DNA of 64,000 nt from Nitrogeniibacter mangrovi (GCF_010983895.1 NZ_CP048836.1:1426001-1490000); one strand, 5' to 3'. Counted from the stretch's first letter, positions 1 through 9,432 are shown. Notes: generated by a model not told the origin, from the letters alone. Program-made: numbers and translations.

Positions 1-435
1 CTGAAGCCGGGCCTCGGTCTGGTGCTGGGCGTCGAGGGCACGTCGGCGCTCGCGCCGGTTCTCCACCTCGCGCAATTCGCGCTCCACCGCAGGCACCAGG
101 CGCTCGAGCCGGCTCTTGCTGAGGTAGTCATGCGCGCCGGCACGCATGGCGGCGATCGCGGTCTCCTCTCGGATGACGCCGGAGACGATGATGAAGGGGA
201 TGTCGAGATCCAGGTTCTGGAGGATGCCCAGCGCGCCGATCGCGCTGAATCCGGGCAGGTCGTGATCGCTGATGATCAGATCCCACGGCTGCTTGCGCAG
301 CGCCGTTTCCGTCCCCGCCGGGGTGTCGACCCGCAGCACCTCGAGTTCATAGCCGGCGTGACGGAAACGATGGGCGAGCAACAGGGCGTCGTCCTCGTTG
401 TCCTCGATGATCAGAAGGCGTAATCGACGTGGCAT
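1..435 (-). CDS. Response regulator receiver protein, partial (3' part outside the window)
   Basis: The reading frame runs off the left edge, leaving 145 codons. It is a CheY-like receiver domain: acidic pocket E11/D12, phosphoacceptor D57 in ISDHDLPG and the conserved lysine K107 in DYLSKS. After about residue 115 it turns into a charged, probably coiled-coil linker, so an output or sensor domain (PAS, GGDEF or kinase) probably follows outside the window. In-frame ATGs at 453, 447 and 435 are all possible; none has a strong ribosome-binding site, and 435 gives the usual short N-terminus before the first beta strand. It lies outside the island, upstream of the two tRNA genes. Confidence 0.8.
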   Translation of the reverse strand, partial: MPRRLRLLIIEDNEDDALLLAHRFRHAGYELEVLRVDTPAGTETALRKQPWDLIISDHDLPGFSAIGALGILQNLDLDIPFIIVSGVIREETAIAAMRAGAHDYLSKSRLERLVPAVERELREVENRRERRRALDAQHQTEARLQ

Positions 436-570
436 CGGAGCGTCCATGGCCATCGACCGGGCCGGATTGAGCGTAGCATGAGCCTGCATGCATGGATTAT
501 GCCGCGCCTGTCGGTCAGCACCAAACCCACACGTGCGGCCGGTGATTGATCCGGATATAATCGCCAGCCT

Positions 571-646
571 GCCGGTTTAGCTCAGTTGGTAGAGCAACCG
601 CCTTGTAAGCGGTAGGTCGTCTGTTCGAGTCAGACAACCGGCACCA
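571..646 (+). tRNA. tRNA-Thr (anticodon TGT)
   Basis: A complete 76-nt cloverleaf: acceptor stem GCCGGTT pairs with AACCGGC, the anticodon loop CTTGTAA gives TGT at 604-606, the T-arm reads TTCGAGT and CCA is encoded at 644-646. A TATAAT at 556-561 sits ten bases before the 5' end and is a likely -10 box. Confidence 0.97.
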
Positions 647-684
647 CCAAACGTCGTCAAAGGGAAAAAAGTGACGGCGATGCC

Positions 685-713
685 TTGACAGTACTTTTTT
701 GGTGGCCTATAGT
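685..713 (+). promoter_or_regulatory. Sigma-70 promoter of the initiator tRNA
   Basis: TTGACA (685-690) and TATAGT (708-713) are separated by 17 bases and end 13 bases before the tRNA 5' end, a near-consensus promoter in the expected place. Confidence 0.8.
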
Positions 714-726
714 TTTGCCTCTCGGA

Positions 727-850
<124 letters not shown>

Positions 851-969
851 TTTTCGGGCTGCACATGTCCTTGTGCCCATCTTGTGCCCAACGACAAACT
901 GGTGCTTACGCCTATCCCGTGGAATTTGACCTTCGGGTGATACGTGCGCGTCGTGCCTCCGGGCACAGA

Positions 970-1197
970 TCATGGTTTTCCGGTAGCGGACCGGTCCTCC
1001 GGAACACGTTCGAGCAGTTCTGCCAAAGAGCAATCGAGGTATCGGCAGAGGCTGTCCAGTACGCCGAATTCAACGCGCTCAGCTGTCTCGTGATAGAGGC
1101 GGGTCACCGTTCCCCGATTGATGCCCGTGTCGCGGGCGACATCGCTGATTTTCAATCGACGTTCCCCCAAAAGTCTCGAAAGATGGCACTTGATCAT
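970..1197 (-). CDS. Small Cro/CI-type helix-turn-helix regulator
   Basis: A 75-residue protein that is nearly all one XRE-type DNA-binding domain of the HTH_26 kind: ISDVARDTGINRGTVTRLY is the helix-turn-helix, followed by a second helical part ending in AELLERVP. The ATG at 1197 is chosen because GAGG lies just upstream; longer in-frame starts have none. It sits directly after attL and is divergent from the excisionase-like gene, the usual place for the switch that controls excision. Its target is not shown by the sequence. Confidence 0.8.
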   Translation of the reverse strand: MIKCHLSRLLGERRLKISDVARDTGINRGTVTRLYHETAERVEFGVLDSLCRYLDCSLAELLERVPEDRSATGKP

Positions 1198-1341
1198 CGT
1201 TACCTCAAAAAGATCTCTTGTAGGGCATTTTGATGCTTGAAAAGGCATTTTACTTTGATAGGTTGGTCTTTAGTAGATCGTTAAGTCCGTTGTCGGATCG
1301 AAGTGATCTGCTGATGATTAAATCTAGTCAAGGAGATCGAA

Positions 1342-1554
1342 ATGGTGACCGAAGCAACCTATCTGACCACCGAGGAGTTGGCCAAACGCATCAAATACGA
1401 TGTGCGAACGATCCGTGAACGGCTGAAGGATTCCGTGCTCCTCGAAGGGGTGCACTACTTCCGCCCGTTTGGCGGCCGGAAGATCCTCTTCCTGTGGGAA
1501 CGGATCGAGAAGGATATGAAATCCGTCTCGCTCCGCAACCCGTTCGCTGTTTGA
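1342..1554 (+). CDS. Excisionase-like MerR/AlpA-type small protein
   Basis: A 70-residue protein with strong Shine-Dalgarno AAGGAG at -8. YLTTEELAKRIKYDVRTIRERL is a winged-helix start of the excisionase/AlpA type, followed by GVHYFRPFGGRKILFLWERIEK, the wing that recurs in Xis-like proteins lying before integrases. The integrase fragment begins 12 bases after its stop. A truncated homologue lies beyond the right attachment repeat at 32548. I infer a role as recombination directionality factor or integrase regulator. Confidence 0.75.
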   Translation: MVTEATYLTTEELAKRIKYDVRTIRERLKDSVLLEGVHYFRPFGGRKILFLWERIEKDMKSVSLRNPFAV

Positions 1555-1565
1555 GGAGGGGGCAA

Positions 1566-1689
1566 ATGGGATCGATCAGAAAGAGGGCTGACAACGGAAA
1601 GTTGTTCCTGGACTTCCGCTATCGAGGCAAGCGCTGTCGTGAACAAACCGATCTGGATGACACGTCGGCAAATCGCAAGCGTCTGAACG
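1566..1689 (+). pseudogene. Tyrosine-integrase N-terminal fragment (arm-binding domain)
   Basis: The first 41 codons (MGSIRKRADNGKLFLDFRYR onward) are the beta-sheet arm-type DNA-binding start typical of integrases with an Arm-DNA-bind domain. At about position 1690 the frame runs into the left end of an insertion sequence, and the rest of the integrase, including the catalytic R-H-R-Y domain, is missing. The island therefore has no visible recombinase of its own. Confidence 0.75.
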
Positions 1690-1911
1690 TGAATTGCCCC
1701 GGGAATCGCGGAGGCTCCAACTCTTGAGAAGATAGAGCCATGAAGAAGACAAGCAGATACTCCCCCGAGGCGCGCGAACGAGCCGTTCGCATGGTGTTCG
1801 AGCAGCGTGAGCAGCACGGCTCACAATGGGCGGCGATTGCCTCGATCGCTCCGAAGATCGGTTGCAGCACGCAGACCTTGTGCAACTGGGTTCGCCAGCA
1901 CGAGCGCGACC
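1690..1911 (+). mobile_element. IS3-family insertion sequence remnant (left end and start of orfA)
   Basis: The remnant starts with TGAATTGCCCCGGGAATCGC, a typical IS3-family terminal repeat. OrfA starts at 1740 (MKKTSRYSPEARERAVRMVF) and keeps its helix-turn-helix up to CNWVRQHERDR, about 57 codons, where homology stops at about 1911. OrfB and the right end are absent. This element interrupts the integrase. Confidence 0.75.
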
Positions 1912-2040
1912 GCAATCTGCTCATCGGTAAATCTCGACTTCTTCACGGCTACATCCTCCTGCTCATATCGTGAAAATTGCGCCGAAATTTCCAGCTTAGA
2001 AGGGTTCAGTTTCTTGGGTCAGCCTCAGTCAGCCTCAAGT
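1912..2040 (-). mobile_element. Second IS3-family remnant, opposite orientation
   Basis: Read on the minus strand, this begins with a TGAGGCTGACCC-type end near 2040 and reaches a GTG-started MKKSRFTDEQI at 1948-1912 preceded by an AGGAGGA ribosome-binding site, the start of an IS407-like OrfA. It is cut exactly where the first remnant ends, so two elements met by deletion or recombination. A tandem GTCAGCCTCA pair (about 2029-2048) marks its outer edge. Confidence 0.55.
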
Positions 2041-2100
2041 GCGTGGGCGTTCTCAGATTGAACGGTATGGCGGAAGGGAACTGGTCATGAGGCCCCATTA

Positions 2101-2120
2101 CTGAGCCCTTCTAGGCTCAG
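2101..2120 (-). terminator. Hairpin downstream of the nitronate monooxygenase gene
   Basis: CTGAGCC and GGCTCAG form a 7-bp stem with a 6-base loop 49 bases past the stop of the minus-strand gene. No T-run follows, so it may be a factor-dependent or weak terminator. Confidence 0.35.
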
Positions 2121-2168
2121 GAGGGCCGGTGCAGGGCCGACGTTCAACGCGATCTACGTCATAGCGGA

Positions 2169-3284
2169 TCAGTCACCGACAACGGACTCGTCTGCGCGAT
2201 CACCCGACACGCCGCCGAGAGTGACTTCGGCGTGCTGCCACTCTTCGACGATCTGCTCGATCAATGCCGCTGCCGGTAGTTCGCGCACTAAGGGGGCACC
2301 CTGTCCGGCCCAGTGTGCAGCGTAGCTGTCATCGCCACGTTTCGCCGCAGCCTGGTGGAGGGCCTTGCCGGCATGGTAGGTGATCGGATAATCGGGTGGC
2401 GCTGGGGCATCGTCTCTTCCCAGTGTGTGCAAGCGGTTGACGATGCCGCGTGCAGGCCGGCCGGAGATGGCTGAGGTGATGGCCGTGTGGTGCGCACTCG
2501 CGCTCTTCAGCGCATTGCGGTAAGCAAGGCTCGCCGAGGATTCGGGACACAGGATGAACGCCGTGCCCATCTGCGCAGCCGATGCGCCAAGCCGCAGGGC
2601 GGCAGCGACACCGTCGCCGTCCATGATCCCGCCGGCGGCGACGATCGGTAGTCGCGTCTGTCGCGACAGCAGCCGCACTAGGGAGAAGGTGCCGATAAGT
2701 TTGTCCTCCGCGGGGTCGAAAATCCCGCGGTGCCCGCCGGCCTCGGCGCCCTGCGCTACGAGAACGTCGATGCCGGCATGCTCGACCGCGTCCGCCTCCG
2801 CAAGATCGGTCGCGCAGGCCATGGTGACGATGCCCGCCTGTCGCAGGGCGGCGATCCAGTGAGGGTCAGGGAGGCCGAAGTGGAAACTGACCACCGCCGG
2901 TTTCTCGTCGAGCAGCATCGCCAGCAGGGCGTCGTTGCCGAGCGCCGTCGGGTAGATTTCTCGCAACGATTTCGGTGGTTCCGCGCCGAACTTGCGGAAC
3001 TCCGCCGCCAGATGCGTCAGCCAAGCCGTCTCGCGGGCGTGATCGGCCGTTGCGGGGCGATGGCAGAACAAGTTGACGTTGAACGGCTTGTCGGTGAGCT
3101 GGCGGGTCTCGCGGATCTGCCTGGCCGCTTGGTCCACCGTCGCGGCACCAAGACCCAGCGAACCGAGGCCACCGGCCTCGGACACTTCGGCCACCAGTCC
3201 AGGCGTGGACACGCCAGCCATCGGCGCCTGAATGATCGGGTAGCGGATCCCCAATTTCGCGACCAGGGTCTCGAACGAAGACAT
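2169..3284 (-). CDS. Class I nitronate monooxygenase
   Basis: The 371-residue TIM-barrel flavoprotein oxidises alkyl nitronates; the best known physiological substrate of class I enzymes is propionate 3-nitronate, which yields malonate semialdehyde plus nitrite/nitrate. Family motifs are all present: [10 protein letters not shown] (19-28), [10 protein letters not shown] (66-75), SFHFG (133-137, with the likely catalytic His135), [11 protein letters not shown] (177-187, FMN phosphate), MGTAF (239-243) and [10 protein letters not shown] (274-283). ATG 3284 is preceded by AAGGAG. The gene follows the MOSC gene by 70 bp on the same strand, and both diverge from a LysR gene across a strong palindrome. 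The class I call is firm; the true substrate is inferred from context. Confidence 0.85.
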   Translation of the reverse strand: MSSFETLVAKLGIRYPIIQAPMAGVSTPGLVAEVSEAGGLGSLGLGAATVDQAARQIRETRQLTDKPFNVNLFCHRPATADHARETAWLTHLAAEFRKFGAEPPKSLREIYPTALGNDALLAMLLDEKPAVVSFHFGLPDPHWIAALRQAGIVTMACATDLAEADAVEHAGIDVLVAQGAEAGGHRGIFDPAEDKLIGTFSLVRLLSRQTRLPIVAAGGIMDGDGVAAALRLGASAAQMGTAFILCPESSASLAYRNALKSASAHHTAITSAISGRPARGIVNRLHTLGRDDAPAPPDYPITYHAGKALHQAAAKRGDDSYAAHWAGQGAPLVRELPAAALIEQIVEEWQHAEVTLGGVSGDRADESVVGD

Positions 3285-3354
3285 GGATTCTCCTTTCACG
3301 GGCTCATGCAGATTGTGAAGGGTACGCATGCGCATGCCGGCGTCCCGGGCGTGA

Positions 3355-4032
3355 TCAATCGGCGGCGGCGACGTGCTTTCGCAACCACTTCACCCGTTCG
3401 ATCAAACGTCGCTTCCAGTCTTCGGCAAGGCCGGGCACGGCAGCCAGCTCCAAAAGATCGTCGAGTGCCGGTCGGTGCGACGACTGCACCTGCCAGAACT
3501 GATCGATGGAGAAGCGCTCGGTCTGCCGGTCCAGGAGCCTCATCTCATCACCCTGCTGGATCAGTCCCGGCTCGATCACCCGGTAGTACCAACCGGTGAT
3601 CCGCGTCTGCGCTACATGCATCGACATACGCTCGATGCCGAAGCGATGACTGATTTTCCAGCATGGGCTGCGCGGCTGGGACACTTGCAGGACGGTACTG
3701 CCGGCTCGGAAGATGTCGCCGATGTGCACGTTCCGCTCGGTGAGGTGCAACGCCGACAGATTCTCTCCCAGACTCCCCGGCACCAGCGCGTTTGAGCATT
3801 GCGGAAACGCTTGTGCCAGGTGTGCATAGTTGTCGGCCGCATACTGGTGAACAGCCTTTTCCGGTCCACCGTGCACCCGCGGGTCGCCATGCTCGTCGCC
3901 CACGATGCCGTGGGCCTCGACACGCGCCGGTCCCGCGATGCGTCGCTTGAAGATACCGCTGCGCTGCCCCTCCGGCGCCAGGACGCCCATCCCGCCGGCG
4001 AAGACGAGATCAATCGTCGACTTGAGATTCAT
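3355..4032 (-). CDS. MOSC-domain protein, YiiM-like
   Basis: A 225-residue protein made of a MOSC beta-barrel with the family signatures [20 protein letters not shown] (45-64), GSLGENL (86-92) and the conserved Cys124 in RSPCWKI, followed by a C-terminal three-alpha segment as in YiiM. YiiM-type proteins carry molybdenum cofactor and reduce N-hydroxylated compounds. A link to nitrogen-oxide side products of the neighbouring nitronate monooxygenase is plausible but unproven. It is the first gene of a two-gene minus-strand unit under the palindrome at 4062-4096. Confidence 0.85.
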   Translation of the reverse strand: MNLKSTIDLVFAGGMGVLAPEGQRSGIFKRRIAGPARVEAHGIVGDEHGDPRVHGGPEKAVHQYAADNYAHLAQAFPQCSNALVPGSLGENLSALHLTERNVHIGDIFRAGSTVLQVSQPRSPCWKISHRFGIERMSMHVAQTRITGWYYRVIEPGLIQQGDEMRLLDRQTERFSIDQFWQVQSSHRPALDDLLELAAVPGLAEDWKRRLIERVKWLRKHVAAAD

Positions 4033-4061
4033 TTCAAACCATCTCGATGTCCAAGTTCAGG

Positions 4062-4119
4062 TCACTTTACGGGTCACCATCAATCCCGTAAAGTGATTCG
4101 ATGTGATGGAACGCATCAC
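4062..4119. promoter_or_regulatory. Divergent LysR-type operator region
   Basis: The 110-bp gap between the MOSC gene and the LysR gene holds a perfect 12-bp inverted repeat, TCACTTTACGGG (4062-4073) and CCCGTAAAGTGA (4085-4096), with an 11-base spacer, and a second dyad GTGATG-N5-CATCAC (4103-4119). Two dyads between a LysR gene and its divergent target match the usual recognition-plus-activation site layout. Confidence 0.75.
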
Positions 4120-4142
4120 TGACAGTAATGGGAGGTGGAGTC

Positions 4143-5030
4143 ATGGAGATGCGCCAGCTGAAGATATTTTGTGCCGTGGCCGAGCAAGGCAGCTTCACCG
4201 CCGCCGCCAACACGGTGCATACGGTCCAGTCCAACGTCACCATGCGCGTGAAGGAACTGGAGGCCGAACTGAGCCAGCAACTGTTCATCCGGCAAAAGAG
4301 TGGTGTCGTGCTCACCTCGGCAGGCCAGACGTTTCTCGGCTATGCGCGGCGTATCCTTCAACTCACCGACGAGAGTCGCAGTGCGTTGCAGGACACCGGG
4401 ACGCCGACGGGGCTGCTGCGCCTCGGTTCGATGGAGACGACGGCCGCGATTCGGCTGCCGCAGGTTCTGACCAAGTATCGCGAGAAATATCCCGAGGTTC
4501 AGCTGTCCTTGCTCACGGGCACCACCGCCGAACTGATCAAGGCCGTTGAATCGCATCGCATCGACGGTGCTTTCGTGGGGGGGTTCCATCAGAACCTGGC
4601 GCTGGAGCAGGAAGAAGTCTTCCATGAAGAACTTGTCCTCGTGAGCAGTAGCGACTTCGATTCACTCGAGGTGCTCATCGAAAACATGCCACAACAGACG
4701 GTGTTGGTGTTTCGGACAGGCTGCTTCTATCGCTCGACGCTGGAGAACTGGTTCTACCAAGTGGGCCTGGTTCCCAATCAGATCATGGAGCTCGGTACCC
4801 TTGACGGCATCATCTCGTGCGTTGCCGCCGGGATGGGCGTCACCCTGCTGCCCAAGGCGATCGCCGAGAACTACGCGATGCGGCATCCCATCCGTCACCA
4901 TGCGCTCCCGTCGGAGTTTTCCAAGGTCGCCACCGTGTTCATCCGCAGGAGCGACACCCTGGCCACCTCGGCGTTGAAGGTATTCATCGACCTGACGCAA
5001 GAGCAGTACCGGCACGCTCCGACCGCGTGA
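4143..5030 (+). CDS. LysR-type regulator, probable activator of the nitronate monooxygenase-MOSC unit
   Basis: A 295-residue LysR protein with the N-terminal winged helix-turn-helix (FTAAANTVHTVQSNVTMRVK) and a periplasmic-binding-like effector domain. ATG 4143 is chosen for the GGAGG seven bases upstream. It resembles the island's second LysR (15010-15897): both have HTVQSNVT, an LG-S/T-METTAA stretch and a TTGTT motif, so they belong to one subfamily and may sense related effectors. Its divergent position across a perfect palindrome implies control of the monooxygenase unit. Confidence 0.85.
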   Translation: MEMRQLKIFCAVAEQGSFTAAANTVHTVQSNVTMRVKELEAELSQQLFIRQKSGVVLTSAGQTFLGYARRILQLTDESRSALQDTGTPTGLLRLGSMETTAAIRLPQVLTKYREKYPEVQLSLLTGTTAELIKAVESHRIDGAFVGGFHQNLALEQEEVFHEELVLVSSSDFDSLEVLIENMPQQTVLVFRTGCFYRSTLENWFYQVGLVPNQIMELGTLDGIISCVAAGMGVTLLPKAIAENYAMRHPIRHHALPSEFSKVATVFIRRSDTLATSALKVFIDLTQEQYRHAPTA

Positions 5031-5139
5031 TTGCGGCCCCCTGCGGGGGCGACGACCGGCGCGTCCGCGCGCACAAGCGCGCTCCTCTGCGGCCGCCGCA
5101 GGGCACCGTACCGCCGGTCGCCCGGTGGGGTGCCGTGTC

Positions 5140-6518
5140 TCATCGCAGGCGTGCTCCGTCGGTGTTTGTGGCGTTGTGCGGGCGAGGGCTGGCCGGTGAG
5201 TGCTCATGGGATCGTGGGCGGGCAAAGCGGTGCATGATCCAGCGATTGAGTAGCGCGCAGGCCACCAGCAGCCCGCTGGTGACGAAGAAGACGGAGGGCA
5301 GTCCCGCATGGGCGCCGATCTGGCCGCCCAGCAAGGGCCCGACCACTTGGCCGGTGAACTTGGCGGACTGCAGGTAGCCGAGGGTTTTGCCTGAATTGCG
5401 CTCGCTCACCAGCTCGCGAACCAGCTTGGCGACGGACGGCAGCAGTCCGGCGATGGTCATTCCCATCAGGCCGCGCAGGAGGGCCAGTTGCCACCAGCGG
5501 GTGACATAGGCCTGGGGCAGCATGACCAGGCCGGTTGCCAGCAGGCAGCCGATGATCACGTTCCAGCTGCCCACCCGATCGGCCAACGCCCCCAGGCGTG
5601 GTGCAGTCAGCATGCTGCCGAACGCCGAAGCCGCCATGACGAACCCCGCCATCGGGGCAAGCTTTTCAGGCGGAACACCCAGCTGGGCAATGTAGACGGT
5701 GATGATCGGCTCAATGGACATATTGGCCAGCAAGACCATCATGGCCGTGATCAGGAGCGCCGCGAGCAGGGGGCGATTGGAGGCCCCGCCAGCGGCATGG
5801 CGACCTGCGTCTTCCTTCGGATGCTGGGCATCCACGCCCCTGTCGAAATCCTCCTGCACCAGGAAGATGGTGGCCATTGCGGCCACTGCGATCATCGCCC
5901 CGCCGACGAAGAAGGTGCCGCGGATGCCGACCCATCCCGGCAGGAATCCACCCACCAGTGGACCGATCAGGTTGCCGGCCAGGGCGCCGGTGGACAGCAC
6001 CCCGAGCGCCCAGCCCGCGCGCTCCGGCGGCGCCTGGGTGCCGACCATGACAATCGAGGCCGAGGCGAACCCCCCACCAGGCCGGCGGCCAGACGCAACA
6101 GCACCAGTTCGATGACGCTGTGCGCCAGACCAATGAGGGACATGACTACGGCCATGCCGATGGCCGCTCGTACCAACATCGGTTTGCGCCCGTAGCGGTC
6201 TGCCAGACGCCCCCATACCGGCGCGGTGATGGCGGTACCGAAGAAGGTCGCCCCAAAGGCCAGCGCCGACCACTGCACCACCCCCGCCTCGGTCGTCTCA
6301 CCCATCTGTGCCACGTAGAGCGGCAGGAACGGTAGCAGCATGGTGAGGCTCACGAGCGTCGTGAACGATCCGAACACGCAGACGGCCAGATTCCGCCGCC
6401 AGTAGGGGCGATTTCGTTCGGCGTAGCTGGCACCGTGGGGCTCCGTAGGCAACTGCGGCCGACTGCCGTCGTTGCGGCGCGCTCCGCCTGTGGTGATTGG
6501 GTGAATGTCAGCAGCCAT
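5140..6518 (-). pseudogene. MFS transporter with a frameshift
   Basis: Two overlapping frames together give a roughly 459-residue major facilitator protein. Residues up to LRLAAGLVGG (6518 to about 6070) hold the first transmembrane helices and the loop signature GRLADRYGRKPM; the downstream frame continues with GFASASIVMVGTQAPP to the stop at 5140. The break lies at a run of six G (minus strand, 6069-6074); a seventh G would restore the frame. It may be a real pseudogene, a phase-variable tract or a sequencing error. The closest type is a 12-TM multidrug/sugar-efflux-like permease. Confidence 0.75.
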
Positions 6519-6554
6519 CTGTCGTCATGCCTCGTTCTCTACTTGCGCCGGCAA

Positions 6555-7781
6555 TCAACCGTCTTGCGTTGCCTCGTGCCGCGCGGCCGAGGTACCGATG
6601 AAGTCGGTCGCCAGGGCCAGTACGATGGCGGCGCTCCCGATGGTGAAGAGCAGGCCGTAGTCCCCCCCGCTGGCCGAGAATACGAAGGTCAGGCCGTAGG
6701 CGGCCAAGGCCTGGCACAGGGCGAAACCGATGGTGGCCGTGCTCCAGGCCGGAATCTGCTGCGCAGGGTGATGGGCCAGGAGTTCATGCAAACGCCCCAG
6801 CACCAGCGGAACGGTGCCGGTGACGATAGCCCCCACCACGACGCTTGAGACCATCAGCCACACCATGTTGAGGCCGCAGGCCGGAACCGCGACGGCCACT
6901 GCTTCCAGCACGAACGAAGTGCGCAGGGCGCGGCCGAAGCCCACCGTGTCCGCCAGCATGCCGGACAGGACGGGGCCCACCGTGGCGCCGATGCCGAACA
7001 GCACCCAGTGCTCCGCCCCCACCTGCAACCCCTTGCCAAGGCCGTGGGCCACGAAGTCCACCAGGAAGATCATGTGAGGTACCCAGCCGACGGCGTTGAG
7101 GGCGTACTCCACATAGAGCGCCCGCAGGAGACGATTTCCGGATGCGCGGCGCGGGTGCGGGTGGGGCTTCGGGACGGCTGCCTGGCTCGGCCACCCGTTC
7201 CAAGCGATCGCGGTGAGCGCCAGCGAGATGACGCCCATGCCGAGCCAGGTGTCGCGCAAGCCTTGTTCGAGTAGCAGCGGCACCAGCGTGCCGGAAGCGA
7301 CGATGCCGACGCCGACACCCATGAAGATCACGCCACTGGCGAGCCCGCGACGTGCCGGACGCACCAAGGGAAGCACCGCCGGTGCGGCCAGCACCATCAG
7401 TACGCCACCGGCCATTCCAGACAGCAGACGCCAGACGAAGAACCAGATGAACGACGCGGGCTGGGCGCATGCGAAGAAGGCGACCGTGGCCAGAATCATC
7501 ATGCCCCGCAGGCAGATCGCCGACCGATCCCCCGCGGCAATCGGCCGTCCGGCCAGGGCGCCGATCAGGTATCCGGCCAGATTGGCGGCGCCCAGGTAGG
7601 CCGCCTGGGAGGGATCGAACCAATGGGCGTCAACAATCGCCGGCAGCAAGGGCGTGTACGCAAATCGCGCGAGGCCGATGCCCACCAGACTTGCGCAGAA
7701 GCCTGCGAGCGTCCCTCTGACCGCGTTCGCAGAGCGCGTTCCTGAATTCTTTTGGCCGCCGGATGCGACAAGCTTGTCCAC
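6555..7781 (-). CDS. YbfB/YjiJ-family MFS transporter
   Basis: A 408-residue, 12-helix permease. The start (GTLAGFCASLVGIGLARFAYTPLLPAI) is the signature of the YbfB/YjiJ family of major facilitator proteins, whose substrates are mostly unknown. It follows in the same direction as the frameshifted MFS gene, 36 bp ahead of it, so the two may have formed one unit. Confidence 0.8.
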   Translation of the reverse strand: MDKLVASGGQKNSGTRSANAVRGTLAGFCASLVGIGLARFAYTPLLPAIVDAHWFDPSQAAYLGAANLAGYLIGALAGRPIAAGDRSAICLRGMMILATVAFFACAQPASFIWFFVWRLLSGMAGGVLMVLAAPAVLPLVRPARRGLASGVIFMGVGVGIVASGTLVPLLLEQGLRDTWLGMGVISLALTAIAWNGWPSQAAVPKPHPHPRRASGNRLLRALYVEYALNAVGWVPHMIFLVDFVAHGLGKGLQVGAEHWVLFGIGATVGPVLSGMLADTVGFGRALRTSFVLEAVAVAVPACGLNMVWLMVSSVVVGAIVTGTVPLVLGRLHELLAHHPAQQIPAWSTATIGFALCQALAAYGLTFVFSASGGDYGLLFTIGSAAIVLALATDFIGTSAARHEATQDG

Positions 7782-8051
7782 GATGATCCCTTCAGCGAGT
7801 ACGACGCAGTGACGCTACTACGAACAAAAAATCTTCAAAAATGATTTAACGAGATTGTAGATATCTTGTTTTGGAATGTTTGATGAGCGAAATCGATCAA
7901 AGCTCCGCCGTTGTGTTGATTCGCGCATCGTGAGCGGACCCTGGGATCAGGAGGTGGTGAATGTCGCTCATCTGAGCCTGCGATTGTTTCGGTCGCACTC
8001 AGGCGAGGAGTGAAGGGAAGATGAGTTCATGTTTCTCAAACACGCTTTGCC
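7782..8051. other. Intergenic region, AT-rich
   Basis: This 270-bp gap separates the minus-strand MFS gene from the plus-strand acetyltransferase. It is less GC-rich than its neighbours around 7820-7880 and probably carries both promoters. No clear palindrome or gene is visible. Confidence 0.4.
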
Positions 8052-8534
8052 ATGAATTCGGAATCCAAGTGGCCCGTGGTCGTCGCCGAGTTGAACAGGT
8101 CTGCAGACCTCAGAGATTTCATCGCCGGACTGGCGGTGGATGACATACGCGCCCGTTTCAATGCGTCGTTGCTACCCGAGGTGCTGCCCGGCATGCTTGC
8201 GCCGGCACCGTCCAGTGGCTTCATCAACCTTGGTGCGTGGAAGCAAGGCCGGCTCGTCGGGACGGCCGTTCTCGCCCATGAAGAAGACGACCGCTACGAA
8301 CTGGCGGTACTGGTTCGCTCGAACATGAAGCGCCGCGGGATCGGAACGGCGCTGACCTTAGAGGCGTTGCGCAATGCGGCCCGCCTGGATGCGGGCAGGG
8401 TCGTGGCCCACGTTCGAGCCAGCAACACGGCGGCACTGGCGCTGCTCAGCGCTACGGGTTTCCGTCGGATCTCGGCGCTGGGATTCGAAATGATGTTCGG
8501 TCGCTGGCCGGCGGCTACAGCCAATGGCTGCTGA
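8052..8534 (+). CDS. GNAT-family N-acetyltransferase
   Basis: A 160-residue protein with the GNAT fold. The acetyl-CoA pyrophosphate-binding motif A is RSNMKRRGIGTAL (residues about 90-102), followed by the motif B segment VRASNTAALALLSATGFRR. The substrate cannot be told. It converges on the GcvA-type LysR gene, with 7 bp between stops. Confidence 0.75.
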   Translation: MNSESKWPVVVAELNRSADLRDFIAGLAVDDIRARFNASLLPEVLPGMLAPAPSSGFINLGAWKQGRLVGTAVLAHEEDDRYELAVLVRSNMKRRGIGTALTLEALRNAARLDAGRVVAHVRASNTAALALLSATGFRRISALGFEMMFGRWPAATANGC

Positions 8535-8541
8535 CGCCCGA

Positions 8542-9432
8542 TCACCGATCCGGTGGGGAGACATCGAGCAGCCAGTCGGTAAACAGGCGAAGCTCGCGGC
8601 GCGGTGCTTCGTCGGCCGGTTGAATCAACCAGAAACCGGTGGTGGACCTGATCGGAGGCTGAGCAGCCTCCACGAGTCGCCCGGCCGCCAAGTCGTCATC
8701 AATGAGTGGGCGGCGGCCGATCGCGACGCCCAGGCCTTCCTGCGCCGCGGCCACAGCCATCTGAACCGTATCGAAGTTCATTCCCGTGTCCAGATCGATA
8801 CCGCTGGCGCCGCTCCATTGCGCCCAAGAGTCCCAGTCCTCCGCGATCGATGTCACGTGCAACAAGGGAACCGACGCCAGATCCAGTTCCCCCCCTTGCT
8901 GATGCTCGGCCTTGAAAGCCGGGGAACACACCGGAACGAGCTCTTCCAAAAACAGGCAGGTGGACTTGAGATTCGGCCAGGGCGCCTGGCTCATCCGGAT
9001 CGCGAGGTCCACATTGTCACCGGGGAAATCGACATTCCTGTGGATCGTATCCACCGATACCAGGATGTCCGGATACCGCATTCGGAAGTCCGTGAGGCGA
9101 GGCAAGAGCCAACGGATCGCAAAGGTCGGGGTGGTGCTGATGGAGACCCGCGGCTCGCCATGTCTTCTTGGAAGTCGCCCGGTGCCAACGGCAATCGAAG
9201 TCAAGGCATCGGACACGAACGGCAGATATTCCCGCCCCTCACGAGTCAGGGCCACCCCATTTCCCAGGCGTTCGAACAGCGCAATGCCCAGCCATTGCTC
9301 CAGCGAAGCAATACCGTGGCTGACCGCGCTCGAAGTCAGATGCAACTCGTGGGCAGCGAGTTTGAAGCTTTGATGGCGCCCTGCGGACTCGAACAACCGC
9401 AGCGCCGCCAAAGGAGGAAGTCGAAGTGCCAT
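8542..9432 (-). CDS. GcvA-type LysR regulator
   Basis: A 296-residue LysR regulator. MALRLPPLAALRLFESAGRH and SSAVSHGIASLEQWLG are typical of the GcvA/AmpR subgroup. It is divergent from the short-chain dehydrogenase gene at 9710, and a 39-bp near-perfect palindrome (9508-9546) lies between them, so it probably regulates itself and that gene. Confidence 0.82.
   Translation of the reverse strand: MALRLPPLAALRLFESAGRHQSFKLAAHELHLTSSAVSHGIASLEQWLGIALFERLGNGVALTREGREYLPFVSDALTSIAVGTGRLPRRHGEPRVSISTTPTFAIRWLLPRLTDFRMRYPDILVSVDTIHRNVDFPGDNVDLAIRMSQAPWPNLKSTCLFLEELVPVCSPAFKAEHQQGGELDLASVPLLHVTSIAEDWDSWAQWSGASGIDLDTGMNFDTVQMAVAAAQEGLGVAIGRRPLIDDDLAAGRLVEAAQPPIRSTTGFWLIQPADEAPRRELRLFTDWLLDVSPPDR

Noticed and set aside
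22-423. Plus-strand frame of 133 codons at the left edge
   Set aside because: It is antisense to a clear response-regulator receiver domain.
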